Below, in pieces: positions 51,208 through 58,802 of a DNA stretch of 64,000 nucleotides. Position numbers and translations under genes: made by a program. Below the pieces are notes generated by a model. It ran no database searches, was not told where the DNA came from, and worked only from the letters and a program-made list of their open reading frames with translations. Numbering within the stretch: position 1 is the stretch's first letter; the number at the start of each line of letters is the position of its first letter. Source of the stretch: Candidatus Saccharimonadota bacterium (GTDB taxonomy: Bacteria; Patescibacteriota; Saccharimonadia; Saccharimonadales; Saccharimonadaceae); contig JAUCSD010000001.1 of NCBI GenBank assembly GCA_030445245.1, positions 62,001-126,000 of the forward strand. The letters run 5' to 3'.

Positions 51208-52467
51208 ATGCAGAAAAAGCCTAGGCTCACATTTCCAAAAAAATTTCTATGGGGAGCGGCTACTAGCGCACATCAAATAGAGGGCGATACTCATAACCAA
51301 TGGACGGTATGGGAACTTGAAAATGCAAAATCAAAAGCGGCTCAGGCGAGTTATCATTTTGAGGATCTTGAAAGTTGGCCACAAGTTGCCGCCGAGGCTA
51401 AAGACCCAAATACGTATGTCTCGGGTAAGAGCACCGATCACTATAATCGGTACGAACAAGACTTCGATCTATTAAAGCAAATGAACATGAATGCATTTCG
51501 CTTCAGCATCGAATGGTCGCGAGTTGAGCCAAAGGAGGGTGCATGGAACGTTGCGGCTGTTGAGCACTACAAGCAATATGCTCTTGAGCTTAAGAAGCGC
51601 GGGATCGAACCCGTAGTGACACTCTTTCATTTTACGTTGCCGACTTGGTTTGCTGAACGGGGTGGTTTTGAAAAGCGAAGCAACATACGGTATTTTGTAC
51701 GCTTTGCCGAGAAAATGGTTCGGGAGCTCGGCTCGAGTATTCGCCTAGTTATTACCGTTAATGAGCCAGAGATATATGCCTACGAGAGTTATATGGCAGG
51801 TAATTGGCCACCTAATGTTACAAGCAAACGATCATTATGGCGTGTAATGAATAATTTAGCCCGTGCACATAATGAAACTGCAGCTGTTATTCACGGCATC
51901 AACCGTCGTTATAAAGTTTCTGTTGCAAAAAACTCCTGTTATTTTTACGCGGGTGATGATGCTTGGCTCAGCCGTCGAAGTACTGATATTATGCAATACT
52001 TTCAAGACGATTACTTTCTTAAGAAGGTTATTAAAAACTGCGATTTTATGGGGATGAACTTTTACTCGAGTAATCGAGTGTATGGATACCGTATCCATAA
52101 CCCCGATGAAGTCGTTAGTGATCTTGGTTGGGATGAAAGCCCGGCGGATATTCAACATGCTTTGGAACGTTGGAACGAGAAGTACCATCTACCGATACTT
52201 ATTACCGAAAACGGAGTAGCTGACGGAGAAGATGCTCATCGACAGCAGTGGATTACGAAAACATTGCTTGGTATGCAAAAGGCGATGGAAAGTGGTGTAG
52301 AGCTTGAGGGCTATTTGCACTGGAGTCTGCTCGATAATTTTGAATGGGATAAGGGCCGTTGGCCTCGATTTGGCTTGGCTCAAGTTGATTATGACACCCT
52401 TGAACGCACGCTTCGACCAAGTGCTAAGTGGTTCGGCAAAATCATTAAACATTTAAAAGAAAGTTAA
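51208..52467 (+). CDS. glycoside hydrolase family 1 beta-glycosidase
   Basis: A 419-residue GH1 enzyme hydrolysing beta-glucosides or related beta-glycosides. The N-terminal FPKKFLWGAATSAHQIEGD (about 8-26) is the family signature; the acid/base Glu is in ITVNEPEIYAYESY (about 188), and the nucleophile Glu in ILITENGVADGED (about 331). The aglycone and sugar-binding WSLLDNFEWDKGRWPRFGL is intact. No signal peptide, so it acts inside the cell. TATAAT lies 6 nt before the ATG. The next gene starts 4 nt after, suggesting an operon with yvcK. Confidence 0.95.
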   Translation: MQKKPRLTFPKKFLWGAATSAHQIEGDTHNQWTVWELENAKSKAAQASYHFEDLESWPQVAAEAKDPNTYVSGKSTDHYNRYEQDFDLLKQMNMNAFRFSIEWSRVEPKEGAWNVAAVEHYKQYALELKKRGIEPVVTLFHFTLPTWFAERGGFEKRSNIRYFVRFAEKMVRELGSSIRLVITVNEPEIYAYESYMAGNWPPNVTSKRSLWRVMNNLARAHNETAAVIHGINRRYKVSVAKNSCYFYAGDDAWLSRRSTDIMQYFQDDYFLKKVIKNCDFMGMNFYSSNRVYGYRIHNPDEVVSDLGWDESPADIQHALERWNEKYHLPILITENGVADGEDAHRQQWITKTLLGMQKAMESGVELEGYLHWSLLDNFEWDKGRWPRFGLAQVDYDTLERTLRPSAKWFGKIIKHLKES

Positions 52468-52471
52468 CGAC

Positions 52472-53500
52472 GTGTCCGACACTTACGGTCAAGGTAGTCT
52501 TAAGATCGTAGTGATTGGTGGTGGTACGGGCAGTTTTATGTTGCTGAGTGCTCTTAAGGAATATACCAACTCGATTTCTGCGCTTGTGAATATGGCTGAT
52601 GACGGAGGTAGCACTGGCGTGCTACGTGATGAGCTAGGCACATTGCCGCCGGGAGATGTACGCCAATGCCTAGTGGCCTTAAGCGATTCTCCAAAAATAC
52701 GTGACCTATTTAACTATCGTTTCGAAGAGGGCACATTCGAAGGCCATGCTTTCGGTAATCTGCTTTTGAGTGCGTTAGAAAAAGTAACAGGTAGCTTCTC
52801 TGAGGCCGTCGAAACGGCTTCGGAGATTCTGCGAGTTAACGGCAAGGTAATTCCAGTGACACTCGACAATGTACGTCTTAAGATGGAGTGGAGTGAACGT
52901 AGCGTAATACTGCAAGGTGAGCGGGTGATTGACGCTGATTATTTCGCACATGACCCACGACGAGCGACACTATCCCTCGTTCCAAGTGCACATGCTAATC
53001 CGGACGCTCTAATGGCTATCCGGGCAGCTGACCTAATCGTCATTGCTCCTGGTGATCTTTACACGTCACTTGGGCCATTACTTGTTATCGATGGGATTGG
53101 AGAAGCGCTCCAAGCGGCTACGGCACCAGTTATATATGCTGCTAACTTAGTAACTAAGCAGGGCCAAACTGATGGCTTCACTGTGAGTGATCATGCTGAT
53201 GAGATCGAACGTTTTGCCGGTCGTCCGATTCTCGACTATGTACTGTACAATAGCCAGAAACCGGATAGCGAATTAGCAGAACGCTACAAGCAAGAAGGTG
53301 CGTATTTAGTTGAGGCTGACCCCGAGATACTAGGAAAAAAACCATATCATGGTATTGCAGGTAAGTTTTTGGGCGCAATGGCTTCACGCGATAAGCATAA
53401 AGAAGCTTCGGCGGTAACACGTTCGCTCATACGGCATGATTCTATAGCGGTGGCGCGTGCTATTATAGAGGTATATAAGAATGCGAGGCCAGCAGTATGA
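52472..53500 (+). CDS. yvcK: YvcK/CofD-like protein
   Basis: A 342-residue member of the YvcK (gluconeogenesis factor) family. The N-terminal VVIGGGTGSFMLLSALKEY (about 11-29) and VNMADDGGSTGVLRDELGTL (about 38-57) are diagnostic nucleotide-sugar-binding motifs. In Firmicutes YvcK binds UDP-sugars and links central metabolism with wall synthesis and cell shape. The start is GTG. It overlaps the following HAD gene by 4 bp and follows the GH1 gene by 4 nt, giving a three-gene sugar/wall-related operon. Confidence 0.92.
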   Translation: MSDTYGQGSLKIVVIGGGTGSFMLLSALKEYTNSISALVNMADDGGSTGVLRDELGTLPPGDVRQCLVALSDSPKIRDLFNYRFEEGTFEGHAFGNLLLSALEKVTGSFSEAVETASEILRVNGKVIPVTLDNVRLKMEWSERSVILQGERVIDADYFAHDPRRATLSLVPSAHANPDALMAIRAADLIVIAPGDLYTSLGPLLVIDGIGEALQAATAPVIYAANLVTKQGQTDGFTVSDHADEIERFAGRPILDYVLYNSQKPDSELAERYKQEGAYLVEADPEILGKKPYHGIAGKFLGAMASRDKHKEASAVTRSLIRHDSIAVARAIIEVYKNARPAV

Positions 53501-54183
53501 TTCCTTTTTATGTAATCGACCTTGATCGGACATTGGTCAATACAGAAAAGTTGTATGAGGTACTTGAGCTTGTTCTAGAGCGTGATACAGATGTGGGCAC
53601 GCAACGACTAAACGAAGAGCGAGCGGCAATTGAAGCTAACGGAGAATCATTTGTTATGGTTAACTCACTTCGTCGTATTCTCGAGGCTGCTAACAGTACG
53701 GTTAGCTGGCAAGAGTTGCAGCGGGCATTTATTCTTGAGGCGCAGCATACAGGGGGTGTCCTTGAGCCATATGCGGCTGAATTACTTCAAATACTTAATG
53801 ATAGACAACTTCCATATGGAATCATCACTTACGGCAGCGAGGCCTGGCAGCTTGCAAAGATCGAAGCGGCTGGCTTGATGGATGTGCCACACCTTGTGAC
53901 ACGCATTAAAGAGAAAGGACGATTGCTTACGGGCTGGAAGCATGCAGGGGACACATTTATCATTCCTCCTGCTATGACGCATGATTTTACGCCCCTGGAG
54001 GTCGATTCGATTGTTTTTCTTGATGACAAAGCGGTAAGTTTCAATGACATGCCAACTGGTGTACGTGGTGTATTCGTAAAATCGCCCACGAGGGAGCTTC
54101 TCGAGTCTCAACGCGGAGCGTTGCCCTCGTCTGTGGCGACGGTCGTGGGTCTTAATGGAGCCATTGAATTGCTTTTTAAATAG
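53497..54183 (+). CDS. HAD-superfamily hydrolase
   Basis: A 228-residue HAD phosphatase-like protein. Motif I FYVIDLDRTLVNTEKLYEV (about 4-22) has the catalytic DxD, the Thr/Ser motif II lies in GIITYGSEAWQLAKI (about 108-122), and motif IV in IVFLDDKAVSFND (about 170-182). The helical cap between residues 20 and 85 points to subfamily I. Substrate unknown; a sugar phosphate or nucleotide would fit the yvcK operon. It overlaps yvcK by 4 bp. Confidence 0.85.
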   Translation: MIPFYVIDLDRTLVNTEKLYEVLELVLERDTDVGTQRLNEERAAIEANGESFVMVNSLRRILEAANSTVSWQELQRAFILEAQHTGGVLEPYAAELLQILNDRQLPYGIITYGSEAWQLAKIEAAGLMDVPHLVTRIKEKGRLLTGWKHAGDTFIIPPAMTHDFTPLEVDSIVFLDDKAVSFNDMPTGVRGVFVKSPTRELLESQRGALPSSVATVVGLNGAIELLFK

Positions 54184-54329
54184 TAGTCAGTGTCATTGGG
54201 AAGAACCCCCTCTCGTCAGCTGTGAGGCGGCAGACGAGTCAATGAGTTGAGGTGATCCATCGACGTAGGTCACTAGTATTAACATATTATATTGACAAAG
54301 CGTAACCATTATGCTAAATTAAATATATT
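54184..54329. other. spacer with a hairpin and the next promoter
   Basis: A CTCGTC...GACGAG stem around 54213-54238 may end the yvcK operon. The rest leads to the consensus promoter at 54292-54320. No gene seen. Confidence 0.4.
54292..54320 (+). promoter_or_regulatory. consensus promoter of the 54330 gene
   Basis: TTGACA (54292-54297), 17-nt spacer and TAAATT (54315-54320), 9 nt before the ATG. Confidence 0.7.
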
Positions 54330-54536
54330 ATGACACAAAAAACAAACACAGATTCACCAGCGCAAACCCCACTTCAAGAACAACTACTTGTGGCTTCGCC
54401 ATTGTCTCACGATGTGAAGAACGCCGTTTTAATTGTTTCAGTAGTTGCAAACCTTATCGTTCTTACCACATGGATCGCCATTCAGGTGACGTCACAATAT
54501 GACGTCCAGCTAGCCCGTCTTCTTTTTAACAGTTAG
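54330..54536 (+). CDS. small single-TM protein
   Basis: A 68-residue protein with a polar N-terminus (MTQKTNTDSPAQTPLQ), one membrane helix (AVLIVSVVANLIVLTTWIAIQV, about 32-53, e.g. SVVANLIVLTTWIA) and a short tail. No family recognised. It has a near-consensus promoter and its own strong terminator, so it is a well-expressed single gene. Its place just ahead of the division cluster is suggestive only. No ribosome site is visible. Confidence 0.7.
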   Translation: MTQKTNTDSPAQTPLQEQLLVASPLSHDVKNAVLIVSVVANLIVLTTWIAIQVTSQYDVQLARLLFNS

Positions 54537-54558
54537 CTTCAGTACCTTACTCTATAGC

Positions 54559-54594
54559 AAAAAATACCACAGCCTCCCGTGTTGTGGTATTTTT
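54559..54594 (+). terminator. terminator of the small TM protein gene
   Basis: AAAAATACCAC and GTGGTATTTTT around a 13-nt loop, with flanking A and T runs. Confidence 0.88.
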
Positions 54595-54617
54595 AATACC
54601 CCCGTGAGAAGGTATCG

Positions 54618-54639
54618 TTATCCACAGTCCTGTGGATAA
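54618..54639. promoter_or_regulatory. paired DnaA boxes upstream of mraZ
   Basis: TTATCCACA (54618-54626) and its inverted copy TGTGGATAA (54631-54639) are both perfect DnaA boxes, 4 nt apart and facing each other, between the previous terminator and the mraZ promoter. DnaA may regulate the division cluster from here. Confidence 0.65.
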
Positions 54640-54673
54640 GTAGGGTAGGCAAGGCACAAGCGGTATGAAATTG

Positions 54674-54729
54674 GGGGTTGTCGTGGGTAGTTGTGGGTAT
54701 TATAGTAAGGCCAGTGGAAAGAAGTGGGT
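54674..54729 (+). promoter_or_regulatory. MraZ operator repeats in the mraZ promoter region
   Basis: GGGGT (54674), TGGGT (54684) and TGGGT (54694) recur with an exact 10-nt period, then TATAGT (54701-54706), then TGGAA (54715) and TGGGT (54725), again 10 nt apart. MraZ binds TGGG-type repeats with 10-nt spacing before its own gene in E. coli, so this is very probably the autoregulatory box. Confidence 0.7.
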
Positions 54730-54814
54730 AACCACTCACCAAAACAAACACCACTGAATTAAAAAATAACCTAAACGCACCAACGCCTCTAAGGGCAGAA
54801 GACATACAAAGCGA

Positions 54815-55177
54815 ATGGATTATTTCGAAAGAAAGCTCGATGATAAACGCCGGTTAACCATACCGACTGAGCTTCGAAATGAATTTGCTAGCGGTGTGGT
54901 TCTGACACGAGGGTTTGGACAGTATCTTCACTTGTATCCAAAGACAATTTGGGACAGGGAAGTGGAACCAGCATTAGGCGGCCATATTCTCGACGAGAAG
55001 ATAGCCGATCTAAATGTTCGATTCCGCCGTGGCAAAACGGGCGCAGAACTCGATCAAAAACAAGGTCGGGTCACAATTGAGCAGCACCTGCTTGATTACG
55101 CCGGAATTGACAGGGAACTGATTGCGGTACGGGCAGGCTCATACTGGCGAATTTTGCCAGCAACAGCTGACGTATAG
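54815..55177 (+). CDS. mraZ: transcriptional regulator MraZ
   Basis: MraZ is an AbrB-like (SpoVT/AbrB fold) ring-forming DNA-binding protein that controls the division and cell wall cluster it heads. The N-terminal FERKLDDKRRLTIPTELRNEF (about 4-24, e.g. DDKRRLTIPTELR) is the first swapped-hairpin repeat, and RVTIEQHLLDYAGIDRELIAV near 85-105 the second. At 120 residues it is about 20 shorter than most. Five TGGG-type repeats upstream form its likely operator. No ribosome site is clear; the leader is A/C-rich. Confidence 0.93.
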   Translation: MDYFERKLDDKRRLTIPTELRNEFASGVVLTRGFGQYLHLYPKTIWDREVEPALGGHILDEKIADLNVRFRRGKTGAELDQKQGRVTIEQHLLDYAGIDRELIAVRAGSYWRILPATADV

Positions 55178-55509
55178 ATTATTTCATCAACCAAGCACTT
55201 TAAAAATTCGGATCACAGATAGTAAAAGATATAAACTCTCGAGATCAACTACCTGGCAGTACGAGCAGATGGACGTTTGCGGCACCACATTAAAAAAAGC
55301 CGTCGCACCTTTCTCAAAACACAACACCTCCCAAAAAAACTCCACCTCACACACATAAGTCTCTCAACCAAACGATTATGAGTTACACAGTAACCAAAAT
55401 ACGTTTGGACACTTATTACAAAAACAAACACAACCAAAAAACAAAAAAGCTCTGCTGCCAGATAGGTGATCTCGAGTAAACGCCATTACATGTTATAGTA
55501 AAGGGGTTT
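55178..55509. other. 332-nt A/C-rich spacer between mraZ and rsmH
   Basis: No convincing gene. From about 55280 to 55450 the plus strand is strikingly rich in A and C and poor in G, which would give an unstructured leader RNA. TATAGT at about 55494-55499 is the likely -10 box for rsmH. Confidence 0.55.
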
Positions 55510-56442
55510 ATGAGTATCAAAGAACATCCACCACAAGAAGAGCCCACGACAAAAGAAATTTCGTCGAGTTCTCGATTACATGTTCCAGTTTTACTAGACA
55601 CGACACTTGAAATGCTGAACCCTAAACAAGGTGAGAACTATCTCGACTTGACGGCAGGGTACGGCGGTCATGCTCGACGTGTTTTAGAAAAGACTGAAAA
55701 CTATACTGATTCCGTATTAGTTGACCGCGATAGTTTTGCCATTGCAAAGCTGAGTGAGTTTACTGATAAAGGAGTCAGGCTACTGCATACCGATTTCGTT
55801 AGTGCCGCAAGGCAATTAGTTGAAGAGGGAAGGCAGTTTAGCATCATTCTTGTTGATTTGGGGGTGTCATCACCACAGCTCGATCAAAGTGAACGAGGGT
55901 TTTCTTTTACAAATAGTGGTCCGCTCGATATGCGCATGGATGTCGCGCAAGAGGTAACAGCCGCAACGCTGATAAAAACCGCTAGTGCCGACGAACTAAC
56001 GCGTATCATCATGACCTATGGCGAAGAGCCACTTGGGTTTGCCAGGCGAATAGCCAAAGCAATTACCGAAAGCAGGTCAATCACTACAACAAAGGAACTC
56101 GCTGACTTGATTGTGCAGGCTCATTCTGGCAAGTGGGGTAAAATCCACCCAGCCACACGTACCTTTCAAGCGCTCCGCATTGCTGTCAATCAGGAGCTAC
56201 GGCAAATTGAAGAAGTGCTACCCCTTATTCCTCAGCTTTTAAAGCAGAATGGAAGGGTTGGTATTATCAGTTTCCATAGCCTTGAGGATCGACTCGTTAA
56301 ACAGTACTTCAATGAACAAAAGAATGCTGGATATGAGGCCGAATTGCAGATTCTTACTAAAAAACCGCTTGCAGGGGACATTTACGACGTTCACAATCCG
56401 CGTTCGCGTAGTGCAAAGTTACGCGTCGCAGTGAAAAAATAA
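55510..56442 (+). CDS. rsmH: 16S rRNA (cytosine1402-N4)-methyltransferase RsmH
   Basis: RsmH (MraW) methylates C1402 in the ribosomal P site. After a polar N-terminus the enzyme shows HVPVLLDTTLEMLNP (about 23-37), the SAM motif LDLTAGYGGHARRVLE (about 46-61), ILVDLGVSSPQLDQSERGFSF (about 117-137, e.g. DLGVSSPQLDQSERGF) and GIISFHSLEDRLVKQYF near 255-271. Length is 310 residues. AAGGGG precedes the start by a few bases. It is the second gene of the division cluster, as in most bacteria. Confidence 0.96.
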   Translation: MSIKEHPPQEEPTTKEISSSSRLHVPVLLDTTLEMLNPKQGENYLDLTAGYGGHARRVLEKTENYTDSVLVDRDSFAIAKLSEFTDKGVRLLHTDFVSAARQLVEEGRQFSIILVDLGVSSPQLDQSERGFSFTNSGPLDMRMDVAQEVTAATLIKTASADELTRIIMTYGEEPLGFARRIAKAITESRSITTTKELADLIVQAHSGKWGKIHPATRTFQALRIAVNQELRQIEEVLPLIPQLLKQNGRVGIISFHSLEDRLVKQYFNEQKNAGYEAELQILTKKPLAGDIYDVHNPRSRSAKLRVAVKK

Positions 56443-56469
56443 AACAAAAAAAGAAAGGGCAAAAAAATA

Positions 56470-56535
56470 ATGCCAATTCAAATCCCAGTACAAAACGCAT
56501 CAGTCGAAACAAAAGTAACTGTACGTTTTAAATAA
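56470..56535 (+). CDS. possible 21-residue ORF between rsmH and ftsL
   Basis: A 21-codon ORF, MPIQIPVQNASVETKVTVRF plus a final Lys, follows rsmH by 27 nt with a purine-rich AAAGGGC upstream. Its stop is 7 nt before a strong hairpin. The sequence alternates polar and hydrophobic residues. It may be a small protein or a regulatory uORF; chance cannot be excluded. Confidence 0.35.
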   Translation: MPIQIPVQNASVETKVTVRFK

Positions 56536-56542
56536 GTAGCCT

Positions 56543-56579
56543 TGATACACCCGTTCCAAAAAAATGAACGGGTGTATCA
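56543..56579 (+). terminator. 14-bp hairpin between rsmH and ftsL
   Basis: Perfect arms TGATACACCCGTTC and GAACGGGTGTATCA around a 9-nt A-rich loop. There is no T run, so it may be a processing or stability element within the operon, or a partial terminator, rather than a classic terminator. Confidence 0.6.
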
Positions 56580-56617
56580 CCAAAATAAAAATAAAAAATA
56601 GAAAACAAAAAATAACA

Positions 56618-56968
56618 ATGTCTTACCAACGAACCACACAGTTTAGTTCACGACGCGATAGTAACTGGAATCGAAACCAGAACACGACGCGTTTTGCATC
56701 TAACATCAAACTTGGCCCCGTGACACATACAGTACTGGTTGCTCTTATGATTACAGTGCTTGGTTTGATATACTTGACTCAGGCTACACGTGCGACAGGG
56801 TATGACTACGAGGCTCAGAAGATCGATAGCCAGATTGCTGATCTTACAACTAAAAAGACCGACCTTGAGGTAGAAAATGCTCGCCTAACAGCCCTAGACA
56901 ATGTTCAGAACAGCAGCGTGGCTCGTCAAATGACATCACCGTCTGAGACAAGTTACATCAGTGAATAG
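56618..56968 (+). CDS. ftsL: FtsL-like septum protein
   Basis: A 116-residue bitopic protein with a basic cytoplasmic N-terminus, one membrane helix (about 38-60, TVLVALMITVLGLIYLTQA) and an extracytoplasmic coiled coil (IDSQIADLTTKKTDLEVENA, about 72-91). Size, topology and position between rsmH and ftsI are those of FtsL/DivIC-type proteins, which diverge strongly in sequence. I start at the ATG at 56618, since the longer frame begins inside the hairpin. Its 5' leader is A-rich without a ribosome site. Confidence 0.75.
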   Translation: MSYQRTTQFSSRRDSNWNRNQNTTRFASNIKLGPVTHTVLVALMITVLGLIYLTQATRATGYDYEAQKIDSQIADLTTKKTDLEVENARLTALDNVQNSSVARQMTSPSETSYISE

Positions 56969-56974
56969 AGATAT

Positions 56975-58723
56975 ATGCAATTAGATTTGAAAAAAGGCAG
57001 CCGTTCATATCAACTCGCCATTTTGATCGTTATCATCATGGCGGTTTTTGTCGTTCGGCTGTTTTATTTGCAAGTCATAAAACATGGATATTATGTAGGT
57101 TTGGCGAATAACGAACAGCTTAAACAGCTCGTTATTCCAGCTAAGCGTGGTGAAATATATGCTATGGACGGCACAAGTCCAGTACCTGTAGTGCTCAACG
57201 AGACTGTCTATACTGTGTTTGCCGATCCTAAAGTGATTACAACTTCAAAAGAGATCATTGATACTATCCAGCGGGTTGCCGGTGGAAATGCACGTCCCAA
57301 TCTTGAGGGTTTATTAGCAAAGAAGGAGTCACGCTATCAAATTCTTGCTACGAAAGTGACACGCAAACAAGCCGAATTAATGAAGAATGCGAATCTGAAA
57401 GGTATTGGTTTTCAGGAAGAGAGCCAGCGCGTATACCCAGAAGGTCAGCTTGCCGCTCAGACGCTTGGCTTCGTCAACTCTGAAGGCAAAGGTCAATATG
57501 GTATCGAAGAGGCACTCAATGACCGTCTGACTGGTCAGGACGGTTTATTACAGTCAGTGACTGATGTTAGTAATGTTCCGCTTACAATTGGCAATAACAA
57601 CATTAATAAGCCAGCAAAGAATGGCGATAATGTTGTGATGACTGTAGACCGAAATATTCAGGCATACAGCGAGAAGGCACTTGCGGCTGGTCTTGCTCGA
57701 ACAAAGGCGACTAACGGCAGCGTTATGGTTATGGATCCGCAGTCTGGCAAAGTACTCGCTATGGCAAACCTGCCAACGTACAGCCCGGCCGAATTTAATA
57801 AAGTACAAGATGCAGCTGCATTCAACAACAGTACGATTACCGCTCCGTATGAGCCAGGCTCTGATGTTAAGACACTTACCATGGCTGTCGGTCTGGATAA
57901 AGGAGTTGTTGGGCCAAATTCAACATATAATAACACTGACTCAATTAAAGTTGAAGACCGAACGATTAGTAACGCCACTAAAGGACAGACTGGTAATATT
58001 ACTTTCCAGCATGCCCTTAATTATTCCCTTAACACTGGCTTTGTAACAGTAGCTGAACGACTTGGTGATGGCAGTAATATTACGCTACAAGCACGCAATA
58101 CTATGTATGATTACTTCCATAACAAATTTGGATTAGGTGAGAAAACGGGCATTGAATTAGCTAATGAGGCAAAAGGAACAGTAATTTCACCAACCGACGA
58201 AGACGGTGGGGCAGTGCGCTACTCAAATATGGCTTTCGGACAAGGTCTCGACGTAACGATGGTCCAGGTATGTACCGCCTTTAGTACTATTATTAACGGT
58301 GGCACGCAGTATAAGCCAACAGTACTCGCCGGAACGACAAATGATGATGGCTCGGTATTTACTCCTGCTCCAGCTAAGCCAGCTCAATCTGGCGTCATTA
58401 GTCCAGATGCTTCGAATACGATACGAATCATGGTCCATGATGCTCGGTCGGCATTTTATGCAAGCAGTGACCGGAAAGGCTATTATATTGGCGGTAAGAC
58501 TGGAACATCACAGACACTTGAAAATGGTAAGTATGTAGACGACCAAACAGTCGGTACATACCTAGGGTACGGTGGTGATAGCCAGGCGACACCGAAGTAT
58601 GTCATAATGGTGCAAGTATCAGGTAAGCATATGAATCTTGCAGGTAACACGGATGCGATGCCAATTTTCACTGACATCTCCAACTGGATGATTGACTACA
58701 TGAAGCTACAACCAAAGGGATGA
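56975..58723 (+). CDS. ftsI: division-specific transpeptidase FtsI (class B PBP)
   Basis: Cross-links septal peptidoglycan. An N-terminal membrane anchor (about 12-33) is followed by the dimerisation domain (VIPAKRGEIYAMDGT, about 51-65) and the penicillin-binding domain with SxxK in EPGSDVKTLTMAVG (active Ser about residue 295), SxN in NYSLNTGFVTV (about 350) and KTG in IGGKTGTSQTLENG (about 510). It has 582 residues and no PASTA domains. It follows ftsL by 6 nt. Confidence 0.95.
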   Translation: MQLDLKKGSRSYQLAILIVIIMAVFVVRLFYLQVIKHGYYVGLANNEQLKQLVIPAKRGEIYAMDGTSPVPVVLNETVYTVFADPKVITTSKEIIDTIQRVAGGNARPNLEGLLAKKESRYQILATKVTRKQAELMKNANLKGIGFQEESQRVYPEGQLAAQTLGFVNSEGKGQYGIEEALNDRLTGQDGLLQSVTDVSNVPLTIGNNNINKPAKNGDNVVMTVDRNIQAYSEKALAAGLARTKATNGSVMVMDPQSGKVLAMANLPTYSPAEFNKVQDAAAFNNSTITAPYEPGSDVKTLTMAVGLDKGVVGPNSTYNNTDSIKVEDRTISNATKGQTGNITFQHALNYSLNTGFVTVAERLGDGSNITLQARNTMYDYFHNKFGLGEKTGIELANEAKGTVISPTDEDGGAVRYSNMAFGQGLDVTMVQVCTAFSTIINGGTQYKPTVLAGTTNDDGSVFTPAPAKPAQSGVISPDASNTIRIMVHDARSAFYASSDRKGYYIGGKTGTSQTLENGKYVDDQTVGTYLGYGGDSQATPKYVIMVQVSGKHMNLAGNTDAMPIFTDISNWMIDYMKLQPKG

Positions 58724-58730
58724 AAATAAT

Positions 58731-58802
58731 ATGACACAAAAACAAATAAACGATGAATATTCTTCTTTCCTTCGACTGCTTGTGGAGGCGACGTATAAAT
58801 AA
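58731..58802 (+). CDS. possible 23-residue ORF coupled to ftsW
   Basis: A 23-codon ORF beginning MTQKQINDEYSSFLRLLVEA starts 7 nt after ftsI and ends in TAATG, overlapping the ftsW start by one base. The predicted peptide is an amphipathic helix. Its exact fit between the two genes suggests a translated element that couples ftsW translation, or a tiny division protein. GGAGG inside it serves ftsW. Confidence 0.4.
   Translation: MTQKQINDEYSSFLRLLVEATYK

Noticed and set aside
55122-55358. A 78-codon frame across the mraZ end and following spacer
   Set aside because: It begins inside mraZ in another frame, has no ribosome site and runs through A/C-biased spacer sequence; the bias alone can keep the frame open.
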